Source: CAZBDU01 sp964490725
Lineage (GTDB): Bacteria > Spirochaetota > Spirochaetia > SZUA-6 > DRHE01
Assembly (NCBI GenBank): GCA_964490725.1
Contig: CAZBDU010000137.1
Location: 1 to 10,765 of the forward strand
Reading direction: 5' to 3'
DNA length: 10,765 bases
Shown here piece by piece: positions 1 through 5,450 of this stretch. The notes under the pieces were generated by a model. It was given only the letters and a program-made list of their open reading frames with translations, was not told the DNA's origin and did not search any database. Both the position numbers and the translations under genes were made by a program. Within the stretch, counting starts at the first letter, position 1. Each line of letters starts with the position of its first letter.

Positions 1-53
1 AGAGCTCCACCTTGCCAAGGTGGATGTCGCGGGTTCAAATCCCGTTTCCCGCT
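1..53 (+). tRNA. tRNA-Gly (anticodon GCC), 5' end cut off by the window
   Basis: The window begins in the D arm. The anticodon stem is CCACC (7-11) with GGTGG (19-23). It encloses the loop TTGCCAA, whose anticodon GCC (14-16) reads the glycine codons GGC and GGU. The T arm is GCGGG (29-33), loop TTCAAAT (34-40), CCCGT (41-45). The 3' acceptor strand TTCCCGC (46-52) and discriminator T53 follow. The next bases are CTT, so CCA is not encoded and must be added by nucleotidyltransferase. The 5' acceptor strand and most of the D arm lie outside the window. Confidence 0.95.
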
Positions 54-66
54 CTTTCGACGCACC

Positions 67-104
67 AAGGCGATCTGGACAAAGATCCGGATCGCCTTTT
101 GTTT
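67..104 (+). terminator. Intrinsic terminator of the tRNA-Gly transcript
   Basis: An 11-bp stem, GGCGATCTGGA (69-79) with TCCGGATCGCC (86-96), has one T-G wobble and a 6-base loop CAAAGA. It is followed at once by TTTTGTTT. The two A residues at 67-68 can pair with the first two Ts. It sits 13 bases after the tRNA end, so it should stop tRNA transcription before tig. Confidence 0.9.
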
Positions 105-128
105 GCATGCGCCCCGGCTCGGGGCCGC

Positions 129-155
129 TTGACAGCGAGTGCTTTGAGCTGTCGA
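129..155 (+). promoter_or_regulatory. Inverted repeat upstream of tig, containing a perfect TTGACA
   Basis: TTGACAGC (129-136) and GCTGTCGA (148-155) form an 8-bp inverted repeat with one mismatch, separated by 11 bases. The left arm contains a consensus -35 hexamer, TTGACA. At 16 to 18 bases downstream I see no acceptable -10: the 17-base position reads TCGATG, with 2 of 6 matches. The element could be an operator overlapping a promoter or an mRNA hairpin ending about 20 bases before the tig start. The repeat itself is seen directly; its function is a guess. Confidence 0.35.
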
Positions 156-175
156 TGTCTATCTCGAGAGGTACG

Positions 176-1531
176 ATGGTGATCGCCAAGAAAGAAACGG
201 AGCTTCTGGACAACGCGGCCGTGCGGTTGACCGTCACGGTGGACAAGGACGCCATCCAGCAGGAATACGACGGTCTGGTGAACGAGTACTGCAAGACGGT
301 GCGCGTGAAGGGATTCCGCCCCGGGAAGGTCCCGCCGGCGGTGCTGATCCGCAAGTTCCAGGACGCCTTGATCGGGGAGACCGGAGAGAGGATCATCCGC
401 AAGAGCCTGGAAGAGGCGGTGGAGCAGGCCGACAAGAAACCCATCGCCTCCACGGTTCCGGAAGTGGACTCGGAGGACCGCCTGGAGCTGGGCAAAGACT
501 ACACCTACAAGGTGACCTACGACACCTACCCGGAGATCGAGCTGGGCCCGTACCAGGGGCTGGAGATCGAGGAGCCGGTGGTGAAGATCACCGACGAGGA
601 CATCGGCCGGGAGCTGAAGAGCCTCCAGGAGCAGAACTCCATCGTGGTGGACAAGAAGGAGGGGGCAGTCGAGGAGGGCAACATCGTCAACATCGACTAC
701 GTGGAGCTCGACCCGCAGGGGCAGGAGGTCCCGGAAACCAGGCGGGAGTCCTTCGTCTTCGAGGTGGGAACCGGCTACAACCTGTACAAGATCGACCAGG
801 ACCTGGTGGGCGTGAAGGAGACGGAGGAGAAGACCCTCGCCAAACGCTACCCCGAGGACTTCGAGATCAAGGAGCTGGCGGGCCGGGAGGTGAGCCTCAA
901 GGTGAAGGTCAACAACATCAAGGAGAAGCAGCTGCCGGAAGTGGACGACGAGCTGGCCCAGGACATCAGCGACAAGTACCAGACGCTTGAGGACCTCAAG
1001 AAGGACATCCGCCAGCGCCTGGAGGACTTTGCCCGCACACGCATCCGCGAGCAGAGCATCTCCCAGCTGCTGGACAAGATCGCCGCCGCCACCAAGGTGC
1101 CGCTGCCCAGGTCCATGGTGGACCAGGAGCTGGAGAACCAGTGGCGGAGCTTCCTCTCCCGGGTGCGCAGCGAGGAGAAGACGGTTCTGGAGCAGCTTTC
1201 CCGTGAGGGCCGCTCCAAGGCAGACGTCCAGGCCGAGTGGCGGCCGGCGGCGGAGCGGCGGATCCTGCTCCAGCTGGTGGTGCAGGAGCTTGCCGAGCAG
1301 GAGAAGATCGAGGTGCCCCAGGATGAGCTGGAAGAGCGGGTGAAACGGCAGGCCGAGGCGGAGGGACTCCCGGTGGAGGAAGCGCGCGAGCGGCTTGCCG
1401 GCAGCGGCTACCTGCAGCTGATGGGCTACGACCTGCGCAACGAGAAGCTCTACGACCGCCTCCTTCAGCTCTCCACGGTGAAGAAGGGCAAGCAGACAAA
1501 ATTCCTGGACTTGGTTCAGGGAAACCAGTAA
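176..1531 (+). CDS. tig: Trigger factor, ribosome-associated chaperone
   Basis: Trigger factor binds the ribosome exit tunnel and shelters nascent chains in the cytoplasm. At 451 residues the protein has the usual family length. The N-terminal ribosome-binding domain (about 1-130) carries the signature GFRPGKVP at 46-53, the loop that docks on ribosomal protein L23. An FKBP-like PPIase domain follows at about 166-254, ending in KQLPE, and a helical substrate-binding domain fills about 255-440. In the PPIase domain the usual PGFE-type catalytic segment is replaced by GTGYNLYKID (198-207), so isomerase activity is doubtful. The reading frame is open back to base 20, inside the tRNA, so the start must be internal. 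ATG 176 is chosen because the N-terminus fits the family. GAGAGG (166-171) lies 4 bases upstream, and 7 bases before the equally plausible GTG at 179. ATG 155 is less likely. Confidence 0.95.
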   Translation: MVIAKKETELLDNAAVRLTVTVDKDAIQQEYDGLVNEYCKTVRVKGFRPGKVPPAVLIRKFQDALIGETGERIIRKSLEEAVEQADKKPIASTVPEVDSEDRLELGKDYTYKVTYDTYPEIELGPYQGLEIEEPVVKITDEDIGRELKSLQEQNSIVVDKKEGAVEEGNIVNIDYVELDPQGQEVPETRRESFVFEVGTGYNLYKIDQDLVGVKETEEKTLAKRYPEDFEIKELAGREVSLKVKVNNIKEKQLPEVDDELAQDISDKYQTLEDLKKDIRQRLEDFARTRIREQSISQLLDKIAAATKVPLPRSMVDQELENQWRSFLSRVRSEEKTVLEQLSREGRSKADVQAEWRPAAERRILLQLVVQELAEQEKIEVPQDELEERVKRQAEAEGLPVEEARERLAGSGYLQLMGYDLRNEKLYDRLLQLSTVKKGKQTKFLDLVQGNQ

Positions 1532-1636
1532 ATTCAAGCTGATCGAAGCCCTGCTTCCGCGCCTGCCCCGAGTCGAGGCCGGCCCGTTCGTGGCGGCTTC
1601 CAGGCTAAACTTCTTAAGTGTACAGGGTGTTGTCTC

Positions 1637-2257
1637 ATGACAATCAAAGGAAGCAACCTGGTCCCCATAGTAATCGAGCAGACCGGTCGCGGAGAGCGGT
1701 CCTACGACATCTACTCGCGCCTGCTCAAGGACAGGATCGTCTTTGTCGATGGTGAGATCGTGGACGTTACGGCGGACCTGGTGGTGGCCCAGCTGCTGTT
1801 CCTGGAGAGCCAGGATCCCGAGAAGGACATCCACCTCTACGTCAACTCTCCCGGCGGAACGGTGACGGCGGGGCTGGCCATCTACGATACGATTCAGTAC
1901 ATCAAGCCGGACGTGCAGACCATCTGCATGGGCCAGGCTGCCTCCATGGGGGCGCTGCTTCTGACCTGCGGCACCCGCGGCAAGCGCTACGTGCTGCCTT
2001 CCTCCCGGATCCTCATTCACCAGCCCTGGGGCGGGGTCTCCGGGCAGGCCGCCGATATCGGCATCCAGGCCCGGGAGATCGTGCGCGTAAAGAAGCTCAT
2101 CATCCAGTACTTCGCCCGGCATGCTGGAAAGAGCGAAGAGCAGATTGCCCAGGATCTGGAAAGGGACTACTATATGTCTGCACAGGAAGCGCTGGACTAC
2201 GGTCTGGTGGACAAGATCCTGGAGAGGGGCCGGAATGAGCAAACTGACAAGAAATGA
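1637..2257 (+). CDS. clpP: ATP-dependent Clp protease proteolytic subunit ClpP
   Basis: ClpP is the serine peptidase that forms the double-heptamer degradation chamber served by ClpX or ClpA/ClpC. The protein has 206 residues, a normal length. The catalytic triad is complete: Ser103 in GQAASMG, His128 in ILIHQP, and Asp177 in LERDYYM. Spacings of 25 and 49 residues equal those of the E. coli triad (Ser97, His122, Asp171 in mature numbering). Alignment of NLVPIVIEQT with the mature E. coli N-terminus suggests a short propeptide of about six residues. The VNSPGG segment (69-74) of the oxyanion region is intact. AGGGTG (1623-1628) lies 8 bases before the ATG. The 105-base gap after tig shows no convincing promoter, so cotranscription with tig is likely. 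The 3' end overlaps clpX by 23 bases, which implies linked expression. Confidence 0.97.
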   Translation: MTIKGSNLVPIVIEQTGRGERSYDIYSRLLKDRIVFVDGEIVDVTADLVVAQLLFLESQDPEKDIHLYVNSPGGTVTAGLAIYDTIQYIKPDVQTICMGQAASMGALLLTCGTRGKRYVLPSSRILIHQPWGGVSGQAADIGIQAREIVRVKKLIIQYFARHAGKSEEQIAQDLERDYYMSAQEALDYGLVDKILERGRNEQTDKK

Positions 2258-3485
2258 AGGACTGAAGGTATGCTCCTTCTGCGGTAAAAGCGCCGACACC
2301 GCGCGCAGGCTCATCGCGGGCCCGGGCGTTTACATCTGCGACGAGTGCGTCAACGTCTGCAAGAAGATCCTGGACGAGGAGGACGAGGTTCTCGCCCACG
2401 AGTTCGAGGAGGACATCCCGGTTCCGCGGGAAATCAAGGAGTACCTGGACCAGTACGTGATCGGCCAGGAGCACGCCAAGCGCGTTCTCTCGGTGGCCGT
2501 GTACAACCACTACCGGCGCATCTCCAACGCACACAAGCTGGAGGGAGACGTGGAGATCGAGAAGGCCAACGTGCTGATGATCGGTCCCACCGGAACCGGC
2601 AAGACCCTCCTCGCCCGCACCCTGGCCAAGAAGCTGAAGGTCCCCTTCGCCATTGCCGACGCCACCACCCTCACCGAGGCCGGCTACGTGGGCGAGGACG
2701 TGGAGAACATCCTGCTGAAGCTCATCCAGAACGCGGGAAACAACATCGCCGCCGCCGAGCGGGGGATCGTCTACATCGACGAGATCGACAAGATCGCCAA
2801 GAAGGGGGAAAACATCTCCATCACCCGGGATGTCTCCGGCGAGGGGGTGCAGCAGGCGCTCCTGAAGATCATCGAGGGAACGGTGGCCAACGTGCCTCCC
2901 CAGGGCGGCCGCAAGCACCCCAACCAGGAGATGCTGCGCATAGACACCACCAACATCCTCTTCATCTGCGGCGGTGCCTTCGTGGGGCTGGACAAGATCG
3001 TGGAAAGCCGGGTGAGCGACCATCCCATGGGGTTTGGGGCCGACATCAAGGCCACCCGCGAGAAGAGCCTGGTGGAGCTGTACTCGCACCTGCACCCGGA
3101 CGACCTGATCCGCTTCGGCCTGATCCCGGAGTTCGTGGGTCGCCTGCCCATCGAGGTAACCCTGGAGGAGCTGGACGAGGACTCCCTCAAGCGCATCATC
3201 ACCGAGCCCCGCAACGCGGTGGTGAAGCAGTACCAGGCGTCCCTGAAGCTGGACAGCGTGGAGCTGATCTTCGAGGACGACGCCATCGCCGCCATCGCCC
3301 AGAAGGCGATGGCCCGCAAGACCGGGGCGCGGGGCCTCAGGGCCATCGTAGAGAGCATCATGCTGGGCATCATGTACGACATCCCCTCGCTGAAGGGGCG
3401 CAAGCGCGTGGTGGTGACCCGCGAGGTGGTGGAAGAGGCCGCCAAGGCGGACATCGTGCTGCTGGACGAAAAGAAGACCGCCTGA
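2235..3485 (+). CDS. clpX: ClpX, AAA+ unfoldase of the ClpXP protease
   Basis: ClpX is a hexameric ATPase that recognises, unfolds and threads substrates into ClpP. The protein has 416 residues, typical of the family. The N-terminal zinc-binding domain has four cysteines in two pairs (Cys13/Cys16 and Cys35/Cys38). The AAA+ module shows Walker A GPTGTGKT (117-124), pore loop GYVG (150-153), Walker B IVYIDEID (178-185), the RKH pore loop (226-228), the arginine finger in GLIPEFVGR (Arg303) and sensor 2 in GARGLR (Arg369). The ClpP-docking loop reads MGF (265-267) where E. coli has IGF. ATG 2235 is chosen over the longer open frame because MSKLTRNEG precedes the zinc finger at the expected distance. 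GGAGAGGGG (2221-2229) lies 5 bases upstream, inside clpP. The start falls within clpP, so translational coupling is likely. Confidence 0.97.
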   Translation: MSKLTRNEGLKVCSFCGKSADTARRLIAGPGVYICDECVNVCKKILDEEDEVLAHEFEEDIPVPREIKEYLDQYVIGQEHAKRVLSVAVYNHYRRISNAHKLEGDVEIEKANVLMIGPTGTGKTLLARTLAKKLKVPFAIADATTLTEAGYVGEDVENILLKLIQNAGNNIAAAERGIVYIDEIDKIAKKGENISITRDVSGEGVQQALLKIIEGTVANVPPQGGRKHPNQEMLRIDTTNILFICGGAFVGLDKIVESRVSDHPMGFGADIKATREKSLVELYSHLHPDDLIRFGLIPEFVGRLPIEVTLEELDEDSLKRIITEPRNAVVKQYQASLKLDSVELIFEDDAIAAIAQKAMARKTGARGLRAIVESIMLGIMYDIPSLKGRKRVVVTREVVEEAAKADIVLLDEKKTA

Positions 3486-3509
3486 GGGGGCACCCGCTCC
3501 CTCGCCCCC
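3486..3509 (+). other. GC-rich hairpin directly after clpX
   Basis: GGGGGC (3486-3491) pairs perfectly with GCCCCC (3504-3509) around a 12-base loop, starting at the base after the clpX stop codon. No T run follows, so it is not a standard intrinsic terminator. It could protect the 3' end of the mRNA or take part in Rho-dependent termination. Confidence 0.35.
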
Positions 3510-3542
3510 ATCTCCGTTCTGAAGCAGCCTGCGGCGGCGCCT

Positions 3543-3568
3543 GCCCGGTTGCCACGGCGCGGGCTTTT
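3543..3568 (+). terminator. Weak candidate terminator after clpX
   Basis: GCCCG (3543-3547) pairs with CGGGC (3560-3564), followed by TTTT (3565-3568). The stem is only 5 bp with a 12-base loop, so termination would be inefficient. It overlaps the -35 element and spacer of the promoter at 3549-3577, so the same DNA may end the clpX transcript and start the next one. Confidence 0.35.
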
Positions 3569-3577
3569 CCCTATTAT
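3549..3577 (+). promoter_or_regulatory. Sigma-70-type promoter of the BFN-UVR gene
   Basis: The -35 element TTGCCA (3549-3554) matches the consensus at 5 of 6 positions. The -10 element TATTAT (3572-3577) also matches at 5 of 6. The spacer is exactly 17 bases. Transcription should start near 3584, giving a leader of about 48 bases before the ATG at 3632. The AT-rich -10 stands out in an otherwise very GC-rich gap. It implies that the downstream gene can be expressed apart from clpPX. Confidence 0.75.
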
Positions 3578-3589
3578 AGAGTGTAGTCA

Positions 3590-3606
3590 CCGGGGGGCCG
3601 CCCCGG
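3590..3606 (+). other. Hairpin near the predicted 5' end of the BFN-UVR mRNA
   Basis: CCGGGG (3590-3595) pairs with CCCCGG (3601-3606) around the 5-base loop GGCCG. If transcription starts near 3584, this very stable stem sits about six bases from the mRNA 5' end and well upstream of the ribosome binding site at 3623-3628. A 5'-end stem of this kind can slow RNA decay. The stem is seen; the role is inferred. Confidence 0.4.
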
Positions 3607-3631
3607 GGGATCACGGCGGAAAGGGGAGTGA

Positions 3632-4183
3632 ATGCTGGTTCCAGCCGAGGTCTGGACAGTCGCCAAAGCAGAGCAGGGTAGCGCGGTTCTGGTCAAGCCC
3701 ATCGGGTCTCAGATCGCCGTGCCGATCTTCATCGGGCCCCTGGAGGCCCAGGCCATCCTGATCGGGCTGGCCAACCACAAGATGCCGCGCCCTCTGACCC
3801 ACGACCTTCTGCTGTCCGTGCTGGACCAGCTCACCATCGCCGTCACCCGGGTGGAGATCACCGAGCTGAAGGAAGGGACCTTCTACGGCCGGCTGGTGTT
3901 GAACCGCAACGGCGAGGAGGTGATCCTGGACTCCAGGCCCTCCGACTGCGTGGCCCTGGCCGTGCGCGCCAAGTGCCCGATCTTCATCGACGAGGGGGTG
4001 GTGGACGAGGCGGGCATTCCCATCTCGGCCACCGGTCAGCCGGAGAGCTCCACGAAGGACGACGAGGTCCAGTCCCAGATCGCCTATCTACAGAAGCAGC
4101 TCGAAAAGGCGCTGGAGACCGAAAACTACGAAGAGGCGGCCTCTCTGAGGGACCAGATTCGGGAGCTGCAGAAGAAGCTCTAG
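3632..4183 (+). CDS. Bifunctional nuclease (BFN/DUF151) domain protein with C-terminal UVR motif
   Basis: The 183-residue protein has two parts. Residues 1 to about 135 match the BFN/DUF151 family: VPIFIGPLEAQAI (30-42), a central strand-rich segment, and the conserved RPSDCVALAVR (102-112). Family members have been reported as nucleases acting on RNA and DNA, but the catalytic mechanism is poorly defined. After a polar linker (about 136-147), residues 149-183 form a UVR motif, with LEKALETENYEEAA followed by LRDQI. This helical hairpin mediates protein contacts in UvrB, UvrC, McsA and some Clp proteins. There is no signal peptide, so the protein is cytoplasmic. AAGGGGAG (3621-3628) ends 3 bases before the ATG. 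The gene has its own promoter, lies just after clpX, and converges with the next minus-strand gene. The BFN-UVR call is firm; the substrate is unknown. Confidence 0.88.
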   Translation: MLVPAEVWTVAKAEQGSAVLVKPIGSQIAVPIFIGPLEAQAILIGLANHKMPRPLTHDLLLSVLDQLTIAVTRVEITELKEGTFYGRLVLNRNGEEVILDSRPSDCVALAVRAKCPIFIDEGVVDEAGIPISATGQPESSTKDDEVQSQIAYLQKQLEKALETENYEEAASLRDQIRELQKKL

Positions 4184-4205
4184 CTCCTGGCAGGGCCGCC
4201 GCGCA

Positions 4206-4227
4206 GAGCCACACCGGCTTCGGGCTC
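4206..4227. other. Hairpin between convergent genes
   Basis: GAGCC (4206-4210) can pair with GGCTC (4223-4227) around a 12-base loop. A nested CCG/CGG pairing is an alternative. It lies in the 42-base gap between the ends of two convergent genes and overlaps the last two bases of the minus-strand stop codon. There is no T run on either strand, so it is at best a poor bidirectional terminator. Confidence 0.3.
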
Positions 4228-4522
4228 ACCCTGGACGGCGGGCGATGATCGTGATGAAGGCGGCACTGTAGAGGATCGTGGGAAGGTTCTGCAGCACCAG
4301 CTTCAATGCCGGGAGCCCCGACACGTAGAAGAACTCCGCAGGCAGGATGCCGAACATCTCGAGAGTGGTGAGAAGGATCTCCACGTAGCTCACCAGCACG
4401 CCGATGGCCACCAGGACCCAGGCCATCTCCCTGGTCTGTGACCACAGCAGAATGGCCAGGAACGTTCCCAGGGCGCCGACGGCCAGCCGCGTCAGGACGA
4501 GGACGAAGTCGGCAAGCTCCAT
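4226..4522 (-). CDS. Small integral membrane protein, three predicted TM segments, function unknown
   Basis: I do not recognise a named family for this 98-residue protein. It is strongly hydrophobic, with likely membrane helices at about residues 5-27, 32-54 and 76-95. A short loop between helices 2 and 3 contains EMFGILPAEFFY. A C-terminal IARRPG tail places positive charges after the last helix, which by the positive-inside rule suggests a cytoplasmic C-terminus. There is no cleavable signal peptide, lipobox or obvious catalytic motif. It begins 3 bases after the stop codon of the aminotransferase-like gene. Its GGGAGG ribosome binding site is embedded in the end of that gene, 7 bases from the ATG. 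The two genes are therefore almost certainly cotranscribed and probably translationally coupled, hinting at a joint role. Confidence 0.8.
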   Translation of the reverse strand: MELADFVLVLTRLAVGALGTFLAILLWSQTREMAWVLVAIGVLVSYVEILLTTLEMFGILPAEFFYVSGLPALKLVLQNLPTILYSAAFITIIARRPG

Positions 4523-4525
4523 GAT

Positions 4526-5329
4526 CTATCCTCCCGCAGTGTGGCGCAGCAGCGCCGTCAGTGTTTTCAGCTCCCCCGGGGATGCTTCCCCCGGCAGGAT
4601 GGAGGGGGTGTCGCGGGCCGGCGCAAGGAGCAGCCCTGCTGCCAGAAACCGGTCGAAGACGGCAGCGTACTCCTCCTCCCCCGACTCGAAGCTCAGGTAC
4701 ACGCCGCGCTGCCGCCAGGCCGGCGCCCCCTGCAGCAGGTCCGGAGTGAGCCAGGGGGGCTGCACCCACCGCCGCAGCTCGTAGAGAGCCCGCACGGCGC
4801 CGGCCAGGATGACCGGCGACAGAGGTCCGGGAAGGGGCAGCTCCGGCGGCGGGACCGCCCGAAAACAGACCACCGCCGGAGCCGAGCCCATGGCGAAGGG
4901 CAGCACCGGAAGCAGGACCTGCGCCCGAGGCGGCTCTTCCAGGAGGGGACGCCACAGGCTGACCCGCTCGCTGGAGTGACCCAGCGCCGGGTCCGCCACC
5001 TCCCCCGGCCCCAGGCCTCCCCCCAGAAAGGCCGCGGCAGCCTCCAGGGCCTGCTCCCGGCAGCAGTAGATGCGGGCTTCCCGGTAGCCCGGCAGGAAGT
5101 ACCGCAGAAGCGCCTTTTCCAGCCGGCGTGCATAGACGCTGGGCAGATCCGCCGCCAGGCCCTTGGAGATCGCGCCTTTCAACGCCCGCCCCACGCCTGC
5201 AGGCCGGTGTCCCAGCAGCGCCCGCCCGCCTTCCTGGTACAGGTCAAGGTAGCGCCGGCCTCGATGATCGTAGAGCCGGTAGCCCCTGGCTCGCCGGATG
5301 GACGGCAGCCGCCCCAGGAGGTCACTCAT
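4526..5329 (-). CDS. Degenerate class III aminotransferase-like protein without the PLP lysine
   Basis: The N-terminus of this 267-residue protein resembles class III (glutamate-1-semialdehyde aminotransferase type) enzymes: GYRLYDHRGRRYLDLYQEGG (16-35), then LLGHRP and VGRAL. The stretch ARIYCCREQALEAAAAF (85-101) sits where these enzymes carry the SGTEANE segment, but that motif is lost. The C-terminus, RGVYLSFESGEEEYAAVFDR, recalls their small domain. Family enzymes run to about 420 residues, so much of the PLP-binding domain is missing. The only lysines are 51, 56, 72 and 255, none in the expected central position, so PLP catalysis looks impossible. The start is ATG 5329 because GGAG lies 5 to 8 bases upstream and a TATAAT promoter precedes it. 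The longer open frame back to 5512 would cross that promoter and read into the transporter gene. A structural or regulatory role is possible. Family assignment is moderate. Confidence 0.75.
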   Translation of the reverse strand: MSDLLGRLPSIRRARGYRLYDHRGRRYLDLYQEGGRALLGHRPAGVGRALKGAISKGLAADLPSVYARRLEKALLRYFLPGYREARIYCCREQALEAAAAFLGGGLGPGEVADPALGHSSERVSLWRPLLEEPPRAQVLLPVLPFAMGSAPAVVCFRAVPPPELPLPGPLSPVILAGAVRALYELRRWVQPPWLTPDLLQGAPAWRQRGVYLSFESGEEEYAAVFDRFLAAGLLLAPARDTPSILPGEASPGELKTLTALLRHTAGG

Positions 5330-5350
5330 GGCTTCTCCGCATTGGCGCCC

Positions 5351-5378
5351 ATTATAGCGGATGGCGTTCGATTTTCCA
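5351..5378 (-). promoter_or_regulatory. Sigma-70-type promoter of the aminotransferase-like/membrane protein operon
   Basis: Read on the minus strand, the -10 is a perfect TATAAT (5356 to 5351). The -35 is TGGAAA (5378 to 5373), with 4 of 6 matches and a 16-base spacer. Transcription should begin near 5344, leaving a leader of about 15 bases that contains the GGAG ribosome binding site before ATG 5329. This separates the unit from the rodZ-like/rimO/helicase/MFS operon upstream. Confidence 0.75.
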
Positions 5379-5406
5379 CCCGGCGGGGTCCTCCCGCGTT
5401 TCCGGC

Positions 5407-5428
5407 GGCGCCGCGGCGGGCCGGCGCC
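5407..5428 (-). other. Strong GC hairpin downstream of the MFS gene
   Basis: GGCGCCG (5407-5413) and CGGCGCC (5422-5428) form a perfect 7-bp stem with an 8-base loop, in the 121-base gap between the MFS stop codon and the next minus-strand gene. No T run follows on the minus strand, so it is not a textbook terminator. It is the only clear structure here that could end or protect the upstream operon's mRNA. Confidence 0.35.
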
Positions 5429-5450
5429 AGGCTGCGCGGGCCGGCCCTCT

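Noticed and set aside
137..145. GAGTGCTTT as half of a CIRCE heat-shock operator before tig
   Set aside because: It matches 7 of 9 bases of the right CIRCE arm, but 9 bases upstream there is TCGGGGCCG, which does not resemble the left arm.
20..175. N-terminal extension of the tig frame back into the tRNA
   Set aside because: The extra 52 codons begin inside tRNA-Gly and read through its terminator. They match no trigger factor N-terminus, and a better start with a ribosome binding site lies at 176-179.
1532..1636. Separate promoter for clpP in the gap after tig
   Set aside because: The best -10-like words, TAAACT (1606) and TTAAGT (1614), have no -35-like hexamer at 16 to 18 bases. Only a small GAAGC/GCTTC hairpin (1545-1557) is seen.
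35..2314. 759-codon open frame on the minus strand opposite tig and clpP
   Set aside because: It is antisense to two certain genes. The translation is rich in Leu, Val, His and Arg with no domain, a shadow of codon bias in GC-rich DNA.
2100..3614. 504-codon open frame on the minus strand opposite clpX
   Set aside because: It mirrors clpX codon bias and shows no recognisable motif or start signal.
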